From an uncultured Myxococcales bacterium (GTDB lineage: Bacteria; Myxococcota_A; Bradymonadia; UBA7976; UBA1532): a stretch of 48,220 bases of DNA. This document shows, one piece after another, positions 1 through 7,692 of this stretch (within the stretch, counting starts at the first letter, position 1; each line of letters starts with the position of its first letter). The position numbers were made by a program, and so were the translations under genes. The stretch spans positions 1-48,220 of the forward strand of contig CAINDO010000484.1 in NCBI GenBank assembly GCA_903847385.1, in the 5' to 3' direction. Under the pieces are notes generated by a model. That model had not been told where the DNA came from. It did no database searches and worked only from the letters and a program-made list of their open reading frames with translations.

Positions 1-48
1 ACGGCCCAGTCCTTCACGGACAGGGTTCGACCCGAGCCTGCTCCGGCG
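1..48. other. Short flank downstream of the Rieske gene
   Basis: These 48 bases lie beyond the stop codon of the leftmost gene. I see no reliable coding frame, hairpin with a T run, or RNA gene in them. Confidence 0.4.
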
Positions 49-678
49 TCAGCTCAAGTAGACCACCAGCGTCTGGCCGATCTGTTCGTTGCGATACACG
101 CGCAACGGGCTGTCGGCCGGGCCCTGGAGGACGCTGCCGTCCAGCGAGAACATGGCCCCGTGGCAGCCGCAGCGCAGGTTGTGTCGCGCGCCCTGGAACT
201 CGATGCGGCAGCCCCGGTGCGTACAGATGGCCGAGAGCGTCACGAAGGCGTCGGCCGTGTCCCGCATCACGATCACCGTATCGCCGCCAGGCACGTCGGC
301 GTAGCCGCTGCCCCCGACCCGGTTCAGATCCGCGTTGGCCGGGTCGGTCAGGTCGATGCACAGGTTGCCGGCGCAGTCGGCGGGGGGCTCGGCGTCCGGG
401 CGGAGCACGGCGGCGTCGGGCTCGGCGGCCGCGGCGTCGGGCTCGGGCAGGTCAGCGGCGTCGGGGGCCGTGGCGTCCGCGCCTGCAGCGTCCGGGCGAG
501 CGGCGTCCGGGCGAGCGGCGTCCGGGCGAGCGGCGTCCGCGGGATCGCCCGCGTCGCCGGCGTCCGTGCAGCCGGACACGAGCCCGCCGACGGGGACGAA
601 TGAGAACGCCAGCGCCGTCAGCCCGCGCAGCGCGTCCCGACGCGAACAGCCGCCGCAGGGGTCGCGGTGGGTCGCCAT
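49..678 (-). CDS. Rieske [2Fe-2S] lipoprotein
   Basis: This 209-residue protein is a probable exported electron carrier. The N terminus has a twin-arginine-like SRRDALRGL segment (residues 12-20), a hydrophobic stretch and a lipobox VSGC (Cys37), so it may be Tat-exported and lipid-anchored. Residues 38-100 are a low-complexity linker rich in PDAA repeats. The C-terminal half is a Rieske fold with both cluster boxes intact: CTHRGC (152-157) and CGCHGA (170-175), giving the two Cys and two His ligands plus the disulfide cysteines. The start codon lies 4 bases after the stop of the upstream SDR gene, so it is the last gene of the ether-lipid operon. Its redox partner is unknown; a bc-complex subunit is less likely because no cytochrome b is nearby. 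The family call is firm, while any link to lipid metabolism is inference from position. Confidence 0.9.
   Translation of the reverse strand: MATHRDPCGGCSRRDALRGLTALAFSFVPVGGLVSGCTDAGDAGDPADAARPDAARPDAARPDAAGADATAPDAADLPEPDAAAAEPDAAVLRPDAEPPADCAGNLCIDLTDPANADLNRVGGSGYADVPGGDTVIVMRDTADAFVTLSAICTHRGCRIEFQGARHNLRCGCHGAMFSLDGSVLQGPADSPLRVYRNEQIGQTLVVYLS
488..539. repeat. 15-bp tandem repeat coding PDAA linker
   Basis: A 15-base unit (GCGTCCGGGCGAGCG on the plus strand) is repeated three times and partly a fourth. On the minus strand it encodes RPDAA repeats in the linker of the Rieske lipoprotein. Such exact in-frame repeats can change in number by slippage. Confidence 0.85.
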
Positions 679-682
679 CGCC

Positions 683-1720
683 TCAGGCCGCGTGCGGCGC
701 GGAGCCGGCTTCCTGGCCGCGCAGCCAGTCGACCGTGTCGACGAGCGTCTGGCGGGGCAGGCGCGCCTGATAGTGCAGGTCCTTGTGGGTCCAGAGCGTG
801 CCGAGGCCCCAGAAGTGGCTCGACATCTCCAGCGCCACGGGATCGGGCATCCAGCGCGGCAGGGGCAGGCGGGTGTAGCGTGTCATGCGCTCCGCCGCCG
901 TGGCCACGCCGCGCAGCAGGGGCCGCGGGGCGAAGCGCGCGTCCACGCGCTGCCCCGTGACATCGCCGACCATCTGACAGAAGGTCGCGAAGGTCACGTG
1001 GGTCCCGGGGAAGTGATAGGCCGAGCGGAACGTGTGTTTGCGGGTCAGCCGCGCCAGGGCCGTCGCCACGTCGCGCACGTCCGTGAAGTGGATGCCACCG
1101 GCGGGCACGAAGGGCATGCGCCCGTCGAGGATGCGCGACACATGGCCCGTGGAGCGACGACGGTGGTCCTGGGGGCCCAGGAGCACGGGCAGGCGGGCCA
1201 CGGTGAAGTCCACGCCCAGCTTCTCGGCCAGGCGCTGACCCTCGCGCTCGGCGCGCAGCTTCGAGGCGTAGTACGGCCAGTCGCCGACCACGGCGTCCAG
1301 GTGGGGGGCGTGCTCGTCGGCCACCAGATCGCGGCGCTTGAAACACCCCACGGTGCCGCCGGCGGACACGAGCACGACGCGGGCGCCGAGATCGCGGGCC
1401 GCGCGGACGACCTGAAGCGTGCCCTCCACGTTGACCCGCATCGTCTCTTCGACGGACTCGCGGCTGTGGTGCACCACGGCGGCGGCGTGGATGATCGTGC
1501 CGATCCCGGCCTGACCGGCGGCGTCGCGCCAGCCCGTGGGATCCAGGGCGGAGCCGAAGATCGCCGTCGTCTTGCCGGCGCGCTCGGCCCAATCGGACGG
1601 GGGCCAGGGGCTCGTGGCGCGCACGAGGGCCACGGCGGGCACGTGCTCGGCCTCGAACGCGGCCGTCAGGTGGCGCCCCAGGAAACCCGTGGCGCCGGTG
1701 AGCAGGACTTTGCGCTTCAT
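683..1720 (-). CDS. Extended SDR (NAD-dependent epimerase/dehydrogenase)
   Basis: A 345-residue NAD(P)-binding reductase of the extended short-chain dehydrogenase family. The Rossmann motif TGATGFLG is at residues 8-15 and the catalytic YxxxK is Y150/K154 (YYASK). The start ATG overlaps the TGA of the upstream reductase-acyltransferase gene (ATGA at 1717-1720); the reading frame stays open far upstream, but that part is a shadow of the neighbouring gene. Because it follows AGPS and FAR-DHAPAT genes by translational coupling, it is a good candidate for the alkyl/acyl-DHAP reductase step, which is done in animals by a different SDR (DHRS7B). That substrate is inference; 3-beta-hydroxysteroid-dehydrogenase-like sugar or sterol activity cannot be excluded. 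Confidence 0.88.
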   Translation of the reverse strand: MKRKVLLTGATGFLGRHLTAAFEAEHVPAVALVRATSPWPPSDWAERAGKTTAIFGSALDPTGWRDAAGQAGIGTIIHAAAVVHHSRESVEETMRVNVEGTLQVVRAARDLGARVVLVSAGGTVGCFKRRDLVADEHAPHLDAVVGDWPYYASKLRAEREGQRLAEKLGVDFTVARLPVLLGPQDHRRRSTGHVSRILDGRMPFVPAGGIHFTDVRDVATALARLTRKHTFRSAYHFPGTHVTFATFCQMVGDVTGQRVDARFAPRPLLRGVATAAERMTRYTRLPLPRWMPDPVALEMSSHFWGLGTLWTHKDLHYQARLPRQTLVDTVDWLRGQEAGSAPHAA

Positions 1721-4482
1721 GAGGACATCTGCTCCGGGGTGACCGCCGCGCGGACGGCCGGGCCGTCGCCGACGCCGGTCAGGTCGTCGTCCGCGCCGCG
1801 GGGCACGGGCGTGCGGGCCGGCGCCGCCTCGAGGGTGGCGAGCGCGGGCAGCGTGTGGGCCTCGGGGCCCCAGGCGTGCACGCCGTTCTCGCCGACGGTC
1901 AGGATGCCGCGCTCGACGAGCAGCGCGAAGGCGTCGTCCAGGTGCGGCTGGTGCGTGTGCGGGAATGCCCGCAAGAGTGCCCCCGGCGTGGCATAGGCCA
2001 TCGTGTCGCCGGGGGCGCCGAGGCGGGTCGCGACCGTGCGGTAGTCGCGAATCACCGGCGCCATCAGGGCCGTGACCACGCCGTACACGCGGCCGTCGTC
2101 CAGGTCCGTGGAGGCCTGCACGCCGTGCCAGGCGTTGCGGGCGATGTGGTCCTCGATGGCCACGTTCTCCGGGTAGAGCGCGAGGGCGTCGCCGAAGAAC
2201 CAGGGCGCCCACTGATTGCGCAGGCTCTGGGCCAGGGTGCCCGTGAGGGGCTGCGGCACGGCCAGGTCGCTGGCCAGCACGCGGCCGCCGCGGCGGGTGA
2301 TCGCGTCCGTCAGCCAAGCCTCGTCCACGCCCTGGGCGACCAGGTGCTTGTTGGCCGGCTCGGCCAGGAAGCTGCGCAGGTGGAAACTCGTGACGATGGT
2401 CTGGCGCTGCTGCTCGGCCATGATGGCGCGGGCCAGGGCCGGCACGTCCGTGGTGGCGTCGAGCACCTGGGGCTTGCCGCAGGCGATGTGCATGCGGCCG
2501 AGCTGGACCTCGCCGCGCACCATGTCGGCCAGCCACTTCAAGAGCGCGGGCAGCGACATCTTGGAGCGCGCGCCGCCGGAGAGCTCGCGGTCGAAGGCGG
2601 GCTCCTCGGGCAGGCGGTCGTAGGACATGGAGATGGGCAGCACCGTGAAGCTGCGCCCCGTCTTCTGCAGGCCGCGCAGCAGGCCGCGCTTGGGCGGCAG
2701 GAAGTGGCGCGAGCGGCTGCGCTGACCCTCGACGAAGAACATCAACGACGCGTCGCGCGCGGTGAGGTGCTGCAGGGCCTCGGTGAGCTCCGGCGCCTCG
2801 CGGCCCACGCCACGCTTGATGTAGAACGCCCGGGACTTCTGCAGGATCTTGCCCACGATGGGCAGCTTGCTGAACTCCTCGGCCGCGGCGATGTGCGGCA
2901 CGGGGATGCCCAGCTCCGGGTGCTGGAAACACAGGTAGCTGGCCAGCAGGAAGTCCAGGTAGCTGCGATGCGAGGGCGCGAGCACGAAGAGCGTGTCCGC
3001 CGGGGCCTCGGCGACGGCGCGCTCGAAGGACGTGCGGTCGTAGGTGATGTTCTTGGCGCAGCGGCGCATGGCCTTGCGGATGCCCAGGGCGAGCGCGCGC
3101 ATGGCGGCGTTGCCGTCCTCGGGCGTGCGGGCCCAGGTCAGGTCGTCGCGGGCGTCGCTGTGCTCGGCGCCGGCCAGGGAGAGCTGCGTCTCGTCGTAGC
3201 GCAGCAGGTGCTGGTAGAGGCTGCGGTTGACGATGTCGACGTACTTCAGCGGCTCGAACGCGGCGAGATCCAGCGGCTCGGCCGGCTGGAAGTCGAAGGT
3301 GTGGTGCGTGAAGTAATCGAACGCCTGGTTGAGATAGCGGACCTTCTCGTCGGCCTTCTCGAGGCGGCGCTTGTCCTTGTGGCGCTGCGTGGCGGTCAGC
3401 AGGGCGCGGCCGATCTGGAGCGGCATCTCGCGGTGCAGCAGGTCGGCGCTGGCGAGGGTCTTGCCGTGGAACAGCTCCGCACGGGGCACGAACTTCACGC
3501 CGGGCCGCTCGCTGAAGAACTTCAGGTTGGCCTGCGTGGTCATGTCGATGCGCAGGGCGTGCTCGATGCCCATGGCCGCGTAGCGGATGGGCACGGGCTG
3601 GCCGGGGCGGGGCCAGGCGTTGCCGAAGGCCGCCTCGATGATGCGGTGCGACACCAGATCCACGGGCACGACGTCCAGGCGGGTGCCGGGATCGGCGTGC
3701 AGCGCCTTCACCACACCGAGGCCCATGTACAGCAGGCAGCCGGCGAGGGCGGCGGGGCTGTCCAGCCAGCCGGCGAAGGGCGTGCGCCACGAGGCCGACA
3801 CGATGCTCGGCCGCACGATGATCACGGGCACATCAGCGCGGCGCTGCGAGATCAGGTGCTCGGTGATGCACTTGGTGAAGGTGTACGTGTTGGGGTGGCC
3901 CGTCTCCGCGAGCATCTCGGCCTCGGGCCGGCGCGCGTGCACGATGTCGGCGAGCATGTCGTCCGCCGAGCGCGGCAGGTGCGCGAGGCGCTCGGCGATG
4001 GGGCCGTTGCGCCACACGTTCACGTAGGCCGTGGACACGTCCACCATGCCCACCAGCTTGCGGCAGGCGCGGGAGAGCTCGAGGACCTCGAGGGCCGTCG
4101 TCACGTTGGCGCGCGCGGCCTCCTGGATCGGCAGGTCGAACTCGACGGACGCCGCGCAGTGGATCACGTGGGTGGTCCGGCGCGTGACGCGGGCGTGGTC
4201 GACCTCGGACAGGCCGCACAGCGGCTTCTCCAGGTCACAGGCCACCACCTCGACGAGGCGCGACCAGCCGGCCTCGAGGCCGCGGAAGACCTCGGCCTTG
4301 GCGACCGTGTCCGCGAAACGCGCGGCGGGCTCGATGACCTCGCCCTGGCGGTTCTTCGAGGGGCGCACCAGCACCGTGACGCCGGCGATGCCCAGCTCGG
4401 ACCGCCGACGGAGGAGCTCCTCGAGCACCACCTTGCCGACGAAACCCGTGACACCCGTGAGCAGGACGTGAGCGGACTTCAA
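1717..4482 (-). CDS. Fatty acyl-CoA reductase / DHAP acyltransferase fusion
   Basis: A 921-residue two-enzyme protein. Residues 1-420 resemble FAR/Male-sterile reductases: Rossmann motif TGVTGFVG (9-16), catalytic Y200 and K204 in YTFTK, then a FAR C-terminal-like segment. Residues about 470-700 are a PlsB/GNPAT-type acyltransferase with all four blocks: HRSYLD (505-510, HX4D), FYIKR (553-557), FVEGQRSRS (583-591) and LPISMSYDR (615-623). Residues 700-880 resemble the C-terminal part of GPAT/DHAPAT proteins. The predicted roles are making fatty alcohol from acyl-CoA and acylating DHAP, the two steps feeding AGPS, whose gene lies immediately upstream. The start is TTG within a TTGA overlap (4479-4482), chosen because the Rossmann fold begins at once. 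In animals the two activities are separate proteins, FAR1 and GNPAT. Glycerol-3-phosphate rather than DHAP as acceptor remains possible. Confidence 0.9.
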   Translation of the reverse strand: MKSAHVLLTGVTGFVGKVVLEELLRRRSELGIAGVTVLVRPSKNRQGEVIEPAARFADTVAKAEVFRGLEAGWSRLVEVVACDLEKPLCGLSEVDHARVTRRTTHVIHCAASVEFDLPIQEAARANVTTALEVLELSRACRKLVGMVDVSTAYVNVWRNGPIAERLAHLPRSADDMLADIVHARRPEAEMLAETGHPNTYTFTKCITEHLISQRRADVPVIIVRPSIVSASWRTPFAGWLDSPAALAGCLLYMGLGVVKALHADPGTRLDVVPVDLVSHRIIEAAFGNAWPRPGQPVPIRYAAMGIEHALRIDMTTQANLKFFSERPGVKFVPRAELFHGKTLASADLLHREMPLQIGRALLTATQRHKDKRRLEKADEKVRYLNQAFDYFTHHTFDFQPAEPLDLAAFEPLKYVDIVNRSLYQHLLRYDETQLSLAGAEHSDARDDLTWARTPEDGNAAMRALALGIRKAMRRCAKNITYDRTSFERAVAEAPADTLFVLAPSHRSYLDFLLASYLCFQHPELGIPVPHIAAAEEFSKLPIVGKILQKSRAFYIKRGVGREAPELTEALQHLTARDASLMFFVEGQRSRSRHFLPPKRGLLRGLQKTGRSFTVLPISMSYDRLPEEPAFDRELSGGARSKMSLPALLKWLADMVRGEVQLGRMHIACGKPQVLDATTDVPALARAIMAEQQRQTIVTSFHLRSFLAEPANKHLVAQGVDEAWLTDAITRRGGRVLASDLAVPQPLTGTLAQSLRNQWAPWFFGDALALYPENVAIEDHIARNAWHGVQASTDLDDGRVYGVVTALMAPVIRDYRTVATRLGAPGDTMAYATPGALLRAFPHTHQPHLDDAFALLVERGILTVGENGVHAWGPEAHTLPALATLEAAPARTPVPRGADDDLTGVGDGPAVRAAVTPEQMSS

Positions 4483-6401
4483 GGTTCGGACCCCCCGGTC
4501 TGCGTGTGAAGGGCGATGTGGCCCCGCACGCCGTGATTGCCGGCGCCGAAGAGGTTCTCCGGGTCGACGGCGGCTTTCAGTTCGCGCTGCAAGGTGAGGG
4601 CGGCGTCCGAGTAGACGTCCTTCAAGAAGTCCTGGCGGATCTTGCCCACGCCGTGGTGATGAGACAGCGAGCCACCGGAGGCGAGGATCTCCTCGCGGGC
4701 GGCGTGTTCGAGCTGGGCGTACGCGGCGACGGGGTCGGCGACCCCCTTCGCGTAGAAGCCCAGGTAGAAGTACATGGCCACGCCCGTGGCGTAGACCTGC
4801 GTGATGCGGCCGGTGAAGAAGACCTTGCCGGGCAGGCCCATGGCCTCGTGCTCGCGGTTGACCCGCGTGCGGACGCGCTCGTAGAGCCCCATGGCGCGGC
4901 TCCAGGGCGCGCTGGTCTCGAAGCTCTCGGCGATGGTCCAGTGCTCGAAGGTCAGGTCGCGGATATAGGCGATGCCGAAGGTGAGCTGGTAACCGCGCTC
5001 GCCGTTGGCCGCGCCGGCCTTCATGCCGCCGTGTTTCTCGGCGATGCGGTAGAGCGCCTTCTCCTGGAACTCGACCTCGTCCTTGCTGCCCTCGAAGACG
5101 ACCGTGGCGACGGCCATCTCGTGCGGGTCGAAGCCCTTGACCTGCGTGACGACGATCTTCTCGAGCTCGCTCTTGGCCTTGGCGGCCATGCCCTTCTTGG
5201 GGCCCTTGAGCGCCTGCCCGAAGTGGAACTGCACGTTGTCCATCACGCGCACGCTGGCGGGCACGGCGCCGGACTGCTGCAGCTCGTACAGGAACGCCAG
5301 GCCGGCGCTGAGGTCGGGCAGGAGCACGCTGCCGTACTTCTGCACCTCGGGGATGGCGAAGAGCTTCACGACGGCCGTCGTGATGATGCCCAGGTTGCCC
5401 TCGCTGCCGAAGATGAACTGCTTGGGGTTCACGCCCACGCTCTCGCGGGGGGCCACCTGCGGGCGGTTCACGACGCCGTGGGCCGTGACGATCTGCAGGT
5501 CGAGGACGAGGTCCTCGATGTTGCCGTAGCGGTTCTTCTTCATGCCGCTGGCGTTGGTGGCGATCCAGCCGCCGAGCGTGGAGAACTCCAGGCTGTCCGG
5601 CTCGTGGCCCATCATCAGGCCGTAACGCGCCAGCTCCTGCACGATGTGGCGGCCCGTGGCGCCGGCCTCGATGCAGGCCATGCGGTTGACCGGGTCGACC
5701 CAGAGCAGCCGGTTCATGCGGCGCATGTCCACGGCCACCACCAGGCGCTCCTCGGTCACCGAGAGGCGCAGGGCCTCGGTGACGTTCGTGCCGCCGCCGA
5801 AGGGCAGGATCATGGCCCCGTGGCGCTTGCAGGCGTCCACGAGTTTGACGACCTGATCATGGTCCGTCGGAAAAACGACGAGGTCGGGCACGCGCTCGAG
5901 ACGTGTGTAACGGACTGCCCAGATCTCTCCGCCCGTGTGACCGTGCCCGCGACGCAGCCGGACGCGGTCGTCGTCGGAGATCTGGTCGGGGGCGAAAAAG
6001 CCCTGCAGCTCGGCCAGCAGCGCGGGTGAGCGACGCGGCGCCGGCACCGCCGGGGGGTAGTGCGGCTCGTTCCGATTGTCCGGGCCGAGGGGCGAGGCCA
6101 GCATCTTGGCGAACCAGGGCATGAGGGAAGGCAGCTCTTCGCTGCACAGATCGTACCGGTTGCCCGTGAGGATGGTCGTGCCGTCCGGACGGACCACGAA
6201 GCGGGTGTCCTCGAAGCCCCAACCGTCGTTGGACTCGGTGTCCGAGGGCGGGATCGGCGCCGCGGCCGGGGGCACGAAACGCGTGTCGCCCGCGCCCACC
6301 TTGAGCGGCTCTCCGCGCAGACTCTGCAGGGCGCCGCGGGCCTCTTTGACCAGCGTGGTGCCGACGCGTTCGGCGAGGTCGACCAGGGTACGATCCGACA
6401 T
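4479..6401 (-). CDS. agpS: Alkyldihydroxyacetonephosphate synthase (AGPS-like)
   Basis: A 640-residue FAD enzyme that would exchange the acyl chain of acyl-DHAP for a fatty alcohol, forming the ether bond. From memory it matches animal AGPS over nearly the whole length: FAD-binding PFGGGTNVTEA (200-210), GHEPDSLEFSTLGGW (265-279), the SGMKKNRYGNIEDL block (285-298), RVMDN with R385 at the position of human R419, ESFETSAPW (492-500), the YFY around 544-546 that includes the catalytic Tyr region, and the HHH triad (581-583) in GGSLSHHHGVGK. There is no peroxisomal targeting extension, as expected in a bacterium. GGAG sits about 8 bases before the ATG. It is first gene of the minus operon and its TGA overlaps the next start. 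A general FAD-linked oxidase/glycolate oxidase call would be too vague given these motifs. Confidence 0.95.
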   Translation of the reverse strand: MSDRTLVDLAERVGTTLVKEARGALQSLRGEPLKVGAGDTRFVPPAAAPIPPSDTESNDGWGFEDTRFVVRPDGTTILTGNRYDLCSEELPSLMPWFAKMLASPLGPDNRNEPHYPPAVPAPRRSPALLAELQGFFAPDQISDDDRVRLRRGHGHTGGEIWAVRYTRLERVPDLVVFPTDHDQVVKLVDACKRHGAMILPFGGGTNVTEALRLSVTEERLVVAVDMRRMNRLLWVDPVNRMACIEAGATGRHIVQELARYGLMMGHEPDSLEFSTLGGWIATNASGMKKNRYGNIEDLVLDLQIVTAHGVVNRPQVAPRESVGVNPKQFIFGSEGNLGIITTAVVKLFAIPEVQKYGSVLLPDLSAGLAFLYELQQSGAVPASVRVMDNVQFHFGQALKGPKKGMAAKAKSELEKIVVTQVKGFDPHEMAVATVVFEGSKDEVEFQEKALYRIAEKHGGMKAGAANGERGYQLTFGIAYIRDLTFEHWTIAESFETSAPWSRAMGLYERVRTRVNREHEAMGLPGKVFFTGRITQVYATGVAMYFYLGFYAKGVADPVAAYAQLEHAAREEILASGGSLSHHHGVGKIRQDFLKDVYSDAALTLQRELKAAVDPENLFGAGNHGVRGHIALHTQTGGSEP

Positions 6402-6433
6402 GGGTTCTCCAGATGCGAGCGCAAACCGGCGGG

Positions 6434-6463
6434 CTTGTAGACCGGCACCGCAAAGCGTTTCAA
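6434..6463 (-). promoter_or_regulatory. agpS: Predicted promoter of the ether-lipid operon
   Basis: Reading on the minus strand, TTGAAA (6463-6458) and TACAAG (6439-6434) are separated by 18 bases and lie about 33 bases upstream of the agpS ATG. This is a reasonable sigma-70-like match; it is a prediction only. Confidence 0.45.
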
Positions 6464-6483
6464 TTGGCAGTGATTTACGCGGG

Positions 6484-6505
6484 GGTGCGTACGGTGGTTC
6501 GCACC
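6484..6505. promoter_or_regulatory. Operator-like palindrome between agpS and the AGMO-like gene
   Basis: Arms GGTGCGTAC (6484-6492) and GTTCGCACC (6497-6505) form an inverted repeat with one mismatch in nine and a 4-base centre. It lies in the 121-base divergent region and would overlap the -35/spacer of the rightward gene, the usual position for a dimeric regulator. The binding protein is unknown and none is encoded next to it. Confidence 0.5.
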
Positions 6506-6510
6506 TGAGC

Positions 6511-6516
6511 TATGCT
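6511..6516 (+). promoter_or_regulatory. Predicted -10 element of the AGMO-like gene
   Basis: TATGCT lies 6 bases before the start codon, within GCTATGCT. No Shine-Dalgarno fits in the remaining space, so the transcript may be leaderless. Similar elements occur before other genes in this window. Confidence 0.35.
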
Positions 6517-6522
6517 CCCCCC

Positions 6523-7656
6523 ATGGCAGAACCCATCGTCCTGGCCATTCCGGCCTTTTTCCTCATGATCGGCGCCGAGTACGCGGCCTGGCGGCGACAC
6601 CCGCCGGAGGTCCGCGACTACCGGCTGCACGACACCGTGGCCAACCTGGGCTGCGGCGCCGGGCAGCAGGTGATCGGCGCGTTCCTGCTCGGCGCGATGG
6701 TCTGGGGCTACGAGGCCGTGCGGTCGCGCGTGGGTCTGTTCGAGCTGCCCGCCGACTCCGTGGCCGTGTGGCTCGGCACGCTGCTCGGCGTGGACTTCCT
6801 GTACTACTGGTTCCACCGGTCGAGCCACCGGGTGAACTTCCTGTGGGCGGCCCACGTGGTCCACCACCAGAGCGAGCACTACAACCTGGGCGTGGCCCTG
6901 CGACAGAGCTGGCTGCAGCAGGTGTTCTCGTTCTTCTACTACCTGCCGCTGGCGCTGCTCGGCGTACCCGTGGCCGTGTTCCTGGCCACCGTCGGCATCG
7001 ACACCCTGTACCAGTTCTGGATTCACACCAAACTCGTGAAGCGCACGGGCTTTTTCGAGCGCTGGTTCAACACGCCGGCCCACCACCGCGTGCACCACGG
7101 GGTGGACGCCCCCTACCTGGATCGCAACCACGCCGGCATGCTGATCGTCTGGGACAAGCTGTTCGGCACGTTCGAGCCCGAGGCCGCCGAGCCGCGCTAC
7201 GGCACCGTGAAGCCCCTGCGCAGCGTGAACCCGGTGTGGGCCAACGTGGAGCCCTGGGTCGAGCTGTGGCGCCGCGCCGCGGGCATGTCCCGGCTGGGCG
7301 ACCGCCTGCGTGTGTTCTTCGCCCCGCCGGAGTGGCGCGCGGCGGACGAACCCGCTCCCGCCGGCCCCCTGCGGACGGACATCGACTACGCGCTCTACAC
7401 CCCGCCGGCGACCCCCGGGCGGTCGGTCTACGTGGCCGCGCACTTCGTGCTGGTGCTGGGCGCCGTACTGGCCCTGCTGACCGCCGGCGCGGGCCTGCCC
7501 CTGACGCTGCGGGCGGCGATCGCCGTGTGGATCCTGCTGTCGTTCGGGGTGATCGGCGGCCTCGCCGAGGACCGGCGCTGGGCCCGGTTCGCCGAGCCCG
7601 CACGGCTGCTGGCGTTCGGGCTGCTCGCCGCGGCGGCGCTCTCTCCGCTACACTGA
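6523..7656 (+). CDS. Alkylglycerol monooxygenase-like di-iron membrane hydroxylase
   Basis: A 377-residue integral membrane protein of the fatty acid hydroxylase/sterol desaturase superfamily. The di-iron histidine boxes are H98-x3-H102 (HRSSH), H111-x2-HH115 (HVVHH), H168, and HH-x2-HH at 187-192. The block around residues 111-131, with HH followed by SEHYNLGVALRQS, is characteristic of AGMO/TMEM195 rather than of sterol desaturases. AGMO cleaves the O-alkyl bond of alkylglycerols with tetrahydrobiopterin. Several hydrophobic segments occur (about 3-20, 45-63, 78-95, 133-163) and two further ones at 301-345. The gene is divergent from agpS, the ether-bond-forming enzyme, which supports an ether-lipid role. 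Whether it cleaves, hydroxylates or desaturates ether lipids is not settled by sequence. The ATG at 6523 fits the first membrane helix; the frame is open upstream but not coding. Confidence 0.85.
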   Translation: MAEPIVLAIPAFFLMIGAEYAAWRRHPPEVRDYRLHDTVANLGCGAGQQVIGAFLLGAMVWGYEAVRSRVGLFELPADSVAVWLGTLLGVDFLYYWFHRSSHRVNFLWAAHVVHHQSEHYNLGVALRQSWLQQVFSFFYYLPLALLGVPVAVFLATVGIDTLYQFWIHTKLVKRTGFFERWFNTPAHHRVHHGVDAPYLDRNHAGMLIVWDKLFGTFEPEAAEPRYGTVKPLRSVNPVWANVEPWVELWRRAAGMSRLGDRLRVFFAPPEWRAADEPAPAGPLRTDIDYALYTPPATPGRSVYVAAHFVLVLGAVLALLTAGAGLPLTLRAAIAVWILLSFGVIGGLAEDRRWARFAEPARLLAFGLLAAAALSPLH

Positions 7657-7692
7657 CTCTCCGGTATCGACCCCCAGGCCGAGGAGGCGCCC

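Noticed and set aside
1721..3790. Upstream extension of the SDR reading frame
   Set aside because: It runs through the FAR-acyltransferase gene in another frame and is Arg-rich without motifs; the ATG at 1720 starts exactly at the Rossmann fold.
1855..4509. Long open frame on the plus strand opposite the FAR-acyltransferase gene
   Set aside because: Translation is His/Gly/Val/Ala-rich with no motif; it is the usual antisense shadow in G+C-rich DNA. The same applies to plus frames over agpS (4506-6029) and minus frames over the RND gene (19195-22416), the kinase-ATPase gene (12036-14375) and ppdK (40353-43124).
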